Assembly: GCA_964035575.1 (NCBI GenBank)
Contig: OZ037926.1
Location: forward strand, 124,001 to 188,000
DNA length: 64,000 nt
Source of the DNA: Rhynchopus sp. YZ270_cl-10
Taxonomy: Eukaryota; Euglenozoa; Diplonemea; Diplonemida; Diplonemidae
Reading direction: 5' to 3'
The position numbers and the translations under genes are program-made. The notes beneath the pieces were generated by a model, which searched no databases, had not been told where the DNA came from, and was given only the letters and a program-made list of their open reading frames with translations. Below are positions 37,325 through 45,400 of the stretch, piece by piece. Every line of letters starts with the position of its first letter. The first letter of the stretch is position 1.

Positions 37325-37561
37325 ATGTCGCTCACTCCGACCACTGCGCCGTCCGTCTACGCCCAGGACAGGCGTTTTTTGGTAGCAGTCAGCAAGTACT
37401 GCTGGCTAGAAGCCAACGCAGACGGGTACTATTGTACCCTCTGCCGCCGACACTACAACACTGGAGAGTGGGTATCAAGCCCAATGGACAACGTGCAGAG
37501 GCTGGACGAGAAAGCAGAGCGACACCACGTCAGCGTCGCCCACAGGAGAGCAACGATCTGA
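37325..37561 (+). pseudogene. Zinc-finger gene fragment (start only)
   Basis: The reading frame from MSLTPTTAPSVYAQDRRFLV contains YYCTLCRRHYNTGEW and ERHHVSVAHRR, a Cys2..His2 arrangement like transposon-type or U1-like zinc fingers (CxxC, then HxxxxxH). It stops after about 78 residues where the inverted repeat begins to loop back, so it is the 5' piece of a longer gene. It is one of very few plus-strand coding-like segments in the window. Confidence 0.5.
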
Positions 37562-37744
37562 GCAACGATCCCAGCAACGACCCTCCTCCTATGTCTTGAT
37601 AAAGTACGTGTACTTTATCAAGACATAGGAGGAGGGTCGTTGCTGGGATCGTTGCTCTCCTGTGGGCGACGCTGACGTGGTGTCGCTCTGCTTTCTCGTC
37701 CAGCCTCTGCACGTTGTCCATTGGGCTTGATACCCACTCTCCAG
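37461..37744. repeat. 284-bp inverted repeat of a coding fragment
   Basis: The left arm 37461-37607 and right arm 37610-37744 are exact complements by eye, except for a 12-bp direct duplication (GAGCAACGATCT-type) in the left arm. The tip is AAAGTAC-gt-GTACTTT. Both arms end at CTGGAGAGTG and its complement. Confidence 0.9.
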
Positions 37745-38199
37745 TTTGCGGGTTTGCAATGCATGGGGCTGATGTCACCCACCCCACTTCATCAAATCAA
37801 AAGCGCTGCCTCTACCCCCATTTTTGCTAAACGCCTGTCTTTCTTCCCTAAACAACCGTCACATACCCTCACAGAGGCTACACACACACCATGATATTCT
37901 GATGAGACCGAGTCCTCGTCGAGAAAGCTCGGAATACACCCAAAAATCCCTGAAAAACCACTTTTTCTGGGGGAAAAAAAAATTGTTTTTACCTCCCCCC
38001 TCGAAATGAAAAACCCAAATCCTAGAAAAAACACTGTGGTGCGACAAAAAAAAAAAAAAAAAAACCACCCATGCGCCAGAACATTTTATGATTCGAAAAA
38101 GGAAAAAAATGAAAGCAAAAAAAAGAAGAAAAAAAAACAGTACGTCTCAGCAAAACGCAGGCACAAAGAAAATTTGGTCAAAACGTCATTTTTTTTTTT

Positions 38200-38263
38200 G
38201 ATAAATTGTTGGAGTAGTGCAGTTGCCTCGGTTGTGTTGCCACAGTTTGTGCAATCTCCACTG
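38200..38263 (-). mobile_element. SINE-like short retroelement R5, copy 3
   Basis: Minus strand CAGTGGAGATTGCACAAACT to CAATTTATC, followed by an A run. Confidence 0.65.
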
Positions 38264-38346
38264 TTTTTTTTAAAGGAAAACTAAATTTTCAATGCAATGG
38301 GCCTCTCTCTCTCTCTCTCTCTCTCGCCCTTTTTTTCAATATTAAA

Positions 38347-40542
38347 TCATTGGAGCGGGGCTTGCTTTTCGCATGCAGAGGCGTACCAGGCACAGCTCGC
38401 AAGGAGCTGTTGATGTGTCCCTGCCGCTGCGACACGGCCGGACTCATCAAAGACAATGATCGCCGAGCAGTCCTTGAGGAAGCTGAGTCTGTGGCTCACA
38501 TTGATCACCGTGGTGCCTTCCTCTGCGAGGTTCGCGATCTGCTGCCGTATCGCGTCCTCTGTTAAGGCATCGAGGTGGGCCGTCACTTCATCCAATACCA
38601 GAATACTCGGCTGCGCCAGCAACGCCCTTGCCAAGAACAGCCTCACCTCCTGCCCGGCACTCAGCTCCGGCGGCCCCCATTCGGTCCTCGAATGCAATCC
38701 TTTATCCTGCGCAAACTCAGATGCAGAGGCCTTATGCATTGCAGCCATAACCTCTTGCGGTGTTGCGTCTGGCCGCGACACCCTTACATTATCATAAATA
38801 GAGTCCGCAAAGACACGCATAAAATGCCCTGTCCCGCTGATCACCTCACGGCGTAGCCAACCTACGTTGTACTCCCTCAGATTCCTCCCCGCAAGCTGGA
38901 CGGAACCCTCCGTAGGATCATATAGCCTGCTGAGGAGGGAGAGTAACGTGCTTTTCCCGCAACCGGAGGGGCCAACAATGCCAACGTTAGCACCAGCGGG
39001 GATGCGGAATGAGACGTTTCGAAGTACAGTTTCGCCCGATCCATAACAAAAGGTGAGATTCGAAAAACAAAGATCATGTGGTCCGTCGAGAGACCGGAGG
39101 CCAGCGTCGTCACCTCTGTCAATGGTGCGAGGAAGGTTGAGGAGGAGGTGGACACGGAGCGAAGGGAGCCACAAAGACCGCATGCTTTGTACCATGCTCA
39201 GCGCGTTCACGCCGGTCTGTACCACTTCTTCAAAATTGGAGAAGATGTCGACCACTTCACCACCACCGCCCAGCAGACACCCAAGCACCCTGCAGCACCT
39301 TCGCAACACCAATTCAACGGATCCATCCGATTTTAGAAGCGTTGAAAGCAGACTGGTATTGTGTGCCACCATGTCATGCGCCTTTTCGTCTACCTGCAAA
39401 CACTGCTCTGCTAGACGCGTCTCCTGACCATAAAACCGATACGTAACAAAGGTGTTGACACAGCCGAACAAATCCCAGAGGCTTTTGTACCCCATGGACA
39501 TGCCCTGTTTGCCGATGTCCTCTTCCTCGTACGACACTAAGATGTAGAGCTCCAGGCGGCGAAGGAGGTAAACAAGAAGACGGTACAGCACTGCCGATGA
39601 GAAGCAGACGAGCCCGATGGTCGGCGTGACCGAACGTTTTATGGAGAACAGTGCTGCGAAGTGCGCCGCAAATTGGGAGATGTGTTGCAGGCCGGAGACC
39701 GCGCGTTTGAGTTCCTCTTGATCGCGTTCGAGGGAGTCGACTACGTGGTAGTTTTGGAGGGAGTGGAGGAAGGCAAGGTCAGAGCGGGAGATGTTATTGA
39801 CACATTTTTTTCTAATTTTACGCGATGTCCGCGCCGACAGACGGGTCACGAAGGTGGAGGAGAAGTATTGCAGTGCTGTAGAGAGAATCTGCAGCGCCGA
39901 GCACTTCAACAACAACGGCAGCAGCACGCCCACTGTCTCCTGCGACAATACACCACGCATCAACGCAGAGTCGTGCTCCGACAGCAACGGCGTCACAACC
40001 CCATACAGCACAGACGCCACCAACGCATGGATCTGCCCATAATGATACTTAAAAACAATGGCAAAGAAGGCCTTCCACCCATTCGTCACCTGAAGCGACT
40101 GCCACGCTTCAAACTGCTTCAACTCATTTGGGGTAAGGTGCGGGAGCAACAACGTTTCCCTCGACGCTTTGAGCATATGCTGCAGCCGGGACAGACGCGA
40201 GAGGACCTCTTCCAGATGCCCGATGACGTGGTGTGGTGCGTGGTCGGAGCGCAGGATCTCTTGTATTGTGGAGGCGATGCTGGCGGCCATGTGGTGTGAG
40301 AGGCGTTCGCGGATGCGTGGTGAGTCGTAGTCGACGGCCTTGCGCATCATATCCTCGACGGAGCAGTACGGTGCGTCCGTCTCCTCGTCCAGCCACTCCC
40401 ACGCACGCTCCTCAAACACATCGCGACGTCGCTCACGCAACGCACGCAACTCCCTAAAGCGACGCAGCACACACCACCCCGACGTGCCCAACGCACCACA
40501 GAACGCGGCAACGGCAGCCCCGTAAGTATCTAAGATACTCAT
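38347..40542 (-). CDS. Half-size ABC transporter (ABCB-type exporter)
   Basis: A 731-residue protein with an N-terminal membrane domain and a C-terminal nucleotide-binding domain. Hydrophobic stretches appear near residues 8-22, 165-185, 200-225 and 300-345, plus less clear ones. The nucleotide-binding domain has Walker A GPSGCGKST near 525, signature LSAGQE near 625 (usual LSGGQ altered), Walker B ILVLDE near 645 and the H-loop NVSHRLS near 685. The Q-loop region reads LRREVISGTGHF and lacks the usual glutamine, which is odd. I chose ATG 40542 because it is 17 nt from a CTCCAG acceptor; the longer upstream frame translates low-complexity leader. It would export a small molecule as a dimer; membrane and substrate are unknown. 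Confidence 0.87.
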   Translation of the reverse strand: MSILDTYGAAVAAFCGALGTSGWCVLRRFRELRALRERRRDVFEERAWEWLDEETDAPYCSVEDMMRKAVDYDSPRIRERLSHHMAASIASTIQEILRSDHAPHHVIGHLEEVLSRLSRLQHMLKASRETLLLPHLTPNELKQFEAWQSLQVTNGWKAFFAIVFKYHYGQIHALVASVLYGVVTPLLSEHDSALMRGVLSQETVGVLLPLLLKCSALQILSTALQYFSSTFVTRLSARTSRKIRKKCVNNISRSDLAFLHSLQNYHVVDSLERDQEELKRAVSGLQHISQFAAHFAALFSIKRSVTPTIGLVCFSSAVLYRLLVYLLRRLELYILVSYEEEDIGKQGMSMGYKSLWDLFGCVNTFVTYRFYGQETRLAEQCLQVDEKAHDMVAHNTSLLSTLLKSDGSVELVLRRCCRVLGCLLGGGGEVVDIFSNFEEVVQTGVNALSMVQSMRSLWLPSLRVHLLLNLPRTIDRGDDAGLRSLDGPHDLCFSNLTFCYGSGETVLRNVSFRIPAGANVGIVGPSGCGKSTLLSLLSRLYDPTEGSVQLAGRNLREYNVGWLRREVISGTGHFMRVFADSIYDNVRVSRPDATPQEVMAAMHKASASEFAQDKGLHSRTEWGPPELSAGQEVRLFLARALLAQPSILVLDEVTAHLDALTEDAIRQQIANLAEEGTTVINVSHRLSFLKDCSAIIVFDESGRVAAAGTHQQLLASCAWYASACEKQAPLQ

Positions 40543-40559
40543 TTTCCATGTGTACGTGT

Positions 40560-40600
40560 CTGGAGTTTTGGGGATGTGAGAGGGAGAGGGGGCGAGGGTG
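40560..40600 (-). promoter_or_regulatory. Putative spliced-leader acceptor for the ABC gene
   Basis: CTCGCCCCCTCTCCCTCTCA leads to AAACTCCAG, 17 nt before the ATG. The short leader also has an out-of-frame ATG 7 nt upstream of the chosen one. Confidence 0.5.
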
Positions 40601-40760
40601 GTAAAAAAATTATGATAGCTCATGATAGGTCCAAAGGGAGTTGGGAAAATGAGTAAAAATAAAACCTTTTCGCGATTGGAAACCTTTAAAAAAAGGGGGG
40701 AGGGGGGGAGGGGGGAAGGGGAAGGGGAAGAAACAAAAAAAAAAAAAAAAACGAAATGAA

Positions 40761-40810
40761 AAAAGTTTTTTGTAAGATGAACCGAAGTCTCTCTGTGCTT
40801 AAGTCGCCTC
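40761..40810 (+). repeat. Dispersed repeat R1, diverged copy
   Basis: GTAAGATGAACCGAAGTCTC then TGTGCTTAAGTCGCCTC. Confidence 0.55.
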
Positions 40811-41499
40811 ACAATCCTGTGGTTTTCATTTTGTAAAACAAAAAATAATGTGTTTTTTGGGTCTCTTCTGTAACATCTCTCTCTCTCTCACCCAACAGAA
40901 AAGGGGTAGGCTAACAGAGTAAGAAGTACACCTTGGGACACCAACAGAACATGCAAAGGTGTGTCTCATCAAAAAGACAGAATTTTTACTTTTATTTTTG
41001 AAAGAAGAAAACACCATTCCTTTTTAGGGAACGGAGCAAATGTACGGTCCTGGAACCTCCAAGAAAATGGAGTCGGCGGGCTTAATAGGAAGCATGCTTT
41101 CCTAAAACGCAACTGGCAAAAGGGGAGGTGTCGTCACTCACCTTGTATCATTGAAATAACACTGTTTACCAATGGTACACTCCGATACTGTTGCCCCATA
41201 TATTTCTTTTGTTTCTGAACTGAAAGAACGATGATAAGGGACGATTCTGAGCCACGCTTTCATCTTGAAAAGCAAAAAAAATCGTTTTGCAAGATCGCCG
41301 TTTTATAATCCACGGAGTTCCAGGAGAGCGACCCGGCGGGGACAGGGCGGAGGGTGATTGGGGATTCCGCAGCAGCCAGGGTCCGGCAGACATCCGGCGA
41401 AATTATAGAACAGTGAATCTTGCAAAAACGATGTCAGATGAATGTAAGCCTAGCTAATGGCCACCCTATAGAAAAAGAGGGCGGGAAAACGCAAATAAA

Positions 41500-41563
41500 G
41501 AAAAGTTTAGAAGATGATCCGAAGCCTCTCGTGCTTAGTCTGATTAGAGTGCTTAGTCACCTC
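41500..41563 (+). repeat. Dispersed repeat R1 with internal duplication
   Basis: GAAGCCTCTCGTGCTTAGTC, then an extra TGATTAGAGTGCTTAGTCAC; the GTGCTTAGTC block occurs twice. Confidence 0.65.
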
Positions 41564-42215
41564 GTAAATAAAAAGTCAAGAAGCAGCGGCGTGCCACGTG
41601 GCTCGTGGCACAAACTGCCCCCCCGGTGTCCTTCTTTTTTGTGGTGCAACGTGGTTTTGACACTCCCAAGAAGGAGAAATGCCAGAAAAAAAATGAGCAA
41701 GCTAGTTTGCACTGCACCACAAGAAAAAGACAACACCCGAGAGGTGCCCGACCGCTACTGTATTTTCTATAAAAAATAAAATGAGTAACAAACTCTCTTT
41801 GCGTTGTGTCTGCTCGTCTTTGCCTCCGTGCAAAATGAAGTAGGTTCTCTTGCATCGGTCGGAGGACAAAAACCCGGTACGCTGTGTACCCATTGAAGGG
41901 ATTGGAACCTATCTATCCAGCCGGCAAAAACGGCAAAACGCAAGGACCGTTGGTGTGGAAAAATCGTAAGAAACGGGGGGGAAATGAGTGAACAGAAAAG
42001 CGGGGGTGGTAGGGACTACTTGTGCGAACGGATTCCTGCTGAATTAGTCTACAAGAACGTCCCAGAAACAAGAGAAGTGGATAGGGAAGAAGACACCATG
42101 CATTGGTCATCCGCTAACACTAACCTCTTCAATCGAAGCAACATGAGAAAGTAAAAAGAGAAAAGCGTGCAGGCGTCTTGATGTGATGCAGACACGAAAA
42201 GGGAAAAGAAAACAC

Positions 42216-42257
42216 AGTTTTGTAAGATGAACGTATGCCTCTCGTGCGTAGTCGCCT
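42216..42257 (+). repeat. Dispersed repeat R1, short copy
   Basis: AGTTTTGTAAGATGAACG then CCTCTCGTGCGTAGTCGCCT. Confidence 0.55.
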
Positions 42258-42456
42258 AAAAAAGTAAAACTGTACAAAAGAATGCAAAACGACTGCTGAT
42301 GCAGCACCGGGAACAAACAAAAGGTGTAGATCAACCAAACTAAGCAAATAATCGGTGGACCTGCCACACGTGCACGATACGTCAACGCTGTCGTCTCTCC
42401 ACACTACGTAGAGAGGTGGCAGCGCAGTGAATTAATAAACATGAAAAAGGATCTGA

Positions 42457-45400
42457 TCACATCCGGTCTGCATACAACTGGGCAACCTGCGACGGAGACA
42501 GTGCAGCACGGTACACCCGCATCTCGTCCATGTGCCCCACAAACTTGTTGTACTTCCCAAGCCAGGCAACACCCCCAAAGCGCGTGTAGTAGCCCTCTTC
42601 GAACAGCCCCACCACACCTGCGATGCTTGCTGTTGACACTGCCACCCCGTCCACGTAGTTCGTCGCAGTGTCCGTCGCACGCGACACCACAGCAGCCACG
42701 TGGTGCCACTCGCCGTCGTCGATCGGGTGTGCAGTGTTGCCCTCAACCGTCACCTTCGCCCCGTCGCGTGCGTACACAACAGTCTTGAACGAATTCCCTG
42801 CCGTCAGGAGCGTGAGCCCAGGCGAGGTCGGGCGCCCTGCGTTGGAGAAGATGGGCATGTCGCCACCGTTCATTCCTGCAGCAATCTTGACCCACGTGCT
42901 CACGGTGACGTCGTCCTCGCGCAGCAGCAGGAAGGCCGGCATCGGGGACATCTGCACCTTCATGTGGCCGTCGTTCCACGCACCCTGCCTGCCCGACAGC
43001 TCTGCACAGTTCCCAGACACACCGCCAGGCACACCCACAGACACGCCTGTGGGGTCCAGGTACGCCTGCACGCGCTTCGTGCTGTCGTGCACAACAGAGA
43101 CTGATGCCGACGGCGACACAGGCACACCTGCAGACTCAAACGCGTAGTGCAGGATGAGGTGCTCTGCAGCCGCGTCCTGTGTCTCGACCCACACCTCCAC
43201 CTCCGCAGCAGCTCCCGCCACCCCGTTCTGCACAACTGTGTACGAGAACGTGTCGCGCCCAACAAACGCAGCCGCCGGTGTGTACACAAAGCCCCCGCTG
43301 GCACCAAGGCGCAGTGTCCCGTGTGCCGGGGCGGCAGTCACAGCAGCCTGCGCACCCTGTGCCGCCACGCCACGGTCGTTTGCAAGCACACCCTCCGCAG
43401 CACCCACCTGCAGCACCGCACCCAACACAGCCACGTACACGTCTGGGAACGCCCCCGCCGCAGACACACCCAGGAGGGGCAGCATCGCACGCCCCGCACG
43501 CTCCCCGATCGCGACCATCGACCCCCCGTCGTAGTGGTAGTAGTGGTACAGGTCGTCCGAGGGAACCCAGTCCGCGTGTGCGTCCGCCGTCGCCACTGCC
43601 GCCTGCGCACGGCGGATCACGTCCCCACGCACCCCCTGGTTGTCGTTCCCCTGCACCACCACCACAGGGAGGGCAGGCACACCCACCTCCGCACGCACAG
43701 CAGCAATCAGCTTTGTGAGTGCAGCCTCGTAGCCGTTCGCGTCTTTGTCCGATGAGGCGTCGCTATAGCCCTGTGACCACACAAACCCAGACACAACGTG
43801 GTCCGCAGGCAACGTCGCACGGAACGCCGCAAACCCGGCCACCATCTGCGCGTACAGGTTGTCTGCGTCTCCTGTCGGCGACCAGTGGTCTGCCCGTGCA
43901 ATCTGTGTGCCACCCTTCGACGCCTTGAACAGGTACACGTCCTCCGACAGTGCGTCTCCCAGCACGTGTCCGAAGCCCAGCTCCGGTCCGAATGACGAAC
44001 CGTAGAAAGGCCCAAGTCCGCCTGTCCCACGTGAGCGCTCAATGATCGACTTTGCGAACACGTCACTGCGTGTCTCAAGCAGCTCCGTGCGCAGGGACAG
44101 GTAGTTCTTCAGGTCTGCCGTGCTCCCGTGGCCAACCATGTTCGACTGGCCTGCCATCAAGAACACGCGTGGTGGGTTTCTTGTTGGTGGCGTGGAAGGT
44201 GCGGGCGGTGTGGATGGAGCTGGTGGTGTCGAAGGTGCAGGTGGTGTGGACGGTGCCGGTGCTATGGAGGATCTTGGTGGCGTTCCCGTGACTGGCACAC
44301 TTGTCGCAGCAACAGGTGCTCCCGTGGACGGCACAGCTGTGGGCGGAGCTTCCGTGGCGGGCGGCTGTGTTGCAGGCGCACGTGTCGCCGGTGCAGCGGT
44401 GCTGGGGATTGGTGTCGGCAGCGGAGTTGGTGCTGCTGTCACTGGAACTGGCACGTGTGGACCACCCCCCTCCTGGATGAGGTAGTGGTACGAGTACGCG
44501 AGGAAGTCTGTGAACTGCGTTGCAGGCGTGTTTGCCACCACCAAGTACAGCGTCTCCCCGGCGCCCACACGCACCGTTGCCGTCACAGCCTTGCCGCCCG
44601 TCCCTGCCAGAGCTGCAGGGAGCCGCACGTAACGCCGCTCCCCAGTTGCCGTGTTGTGCACAACAGCCTGTGCACGGAACTCAGAGTAGGCAGGGTTCGC
44701 AGCAGACGGCACCACACCCACTGTGTACTGTGTCTCTGTCGCCACACCCGACACCTCGTATGCGTTGAAGGCCCAGTCCCCGATCATGTACCGCCCAGGC
44801 ACAGACACCCACGCCCCGTCCGTGCCGCCAGCACCGTAGAAGACAGCCACCTTGTTGTCAACCTCCTCGTAGGCCACAGGGTCCTCCGTGTTCTTCTTGT
44901 TCTTCCTGTCCAGACGGCGGAACGACCCTTCCTCAGACGCACGGAAGGTCTCTTCGTAGTCGACGTCCCACGTCGTCACACGTGCCGCAAAGTCGCTGAA
45001 GACCTCACGCATGTCGTACCCAGCCTCCGCAAGGGCGTTGTACATCCCCTCCGCAGGTGCGCCACTCAACGGTGCCAGCCCAAGGCGTGCACGGTTGAAC
45101 ACCTTCCCCACCCAGAAGTCGTCTCCAAGCACGTGGTGTGTCACGAACCACTCCCAGATCGCCGCCCCGTACTGGTGCCCGCCCTTCCCAATGTCCACAA
45201 TCCCGTCCGCGAAGGTCGAGCTCTGTGTCGTCCACAGCGCCAGCTGCGGCTGCAGGGTGTACATCCCGAGAATCGTGTCGTACGCAGTCGGCTTCTGTGA
45301 GAACGCACCCCACGACGCAGATGACTCTGCAAGGAACTTCGTCGACCCCTGTGCACGGCTCTGGTACGAGTGGAAGTTCTCGTGCAGCACGTACTGGGTC

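Larger units (their letters stand above)
33480..38346. other. Long intergenic region packed with repeats
   Basis: About 4.9 kb without a gene between the ABC transporter and the SH3b gene. In order: short foldback (33672-33799), R6 (34193-34252), (GATGACGCCC)n (34901-34970), (TACTGTGTA)n (34986-35073), tandem repeat array (35079-36004), second GATGACG block (36106-36190), foldback element (36510-36761), R1 and R3 (36911-37070), palindrome (37223-37252), gene-fragment inverted repeat (37322-37744), R5 (38200-38263) and a CT microsatellite (38306-38326). Confidence 0.6.
40543..42456. other. Intergenic stretch upstream of the ABC gene
   Basis: No gene seen. It holds the acceptor, R1 repeats (40761, 41500, 42216) and, near 41615-41745, a loose inverted repeat (GTGTCCTTCTTTTTTGTGGT against GCACCACAAGAAAAAGACAA). 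Confidence 0.5.

Noticed and set aside
40543-40812. N-terminal extension of the ABC transporter frame
   Set aside because: It translates homopolymer and pyrimidine-tract leader upstream of a good acceptor AG, so the ATG at 40542 is preferred.
41615-41745. Loose inverted repeat as a transposon
   Set aside because: The arms pair only about 25 bp with several mismatches and no second copy was seen. It is mentioned only in the intergenic note.
41420-41779. Plus-strand 119-residue frame
   Set aside because: It overlaps repeat R1 and a loose inverted repeat, and has no domain-like segment.
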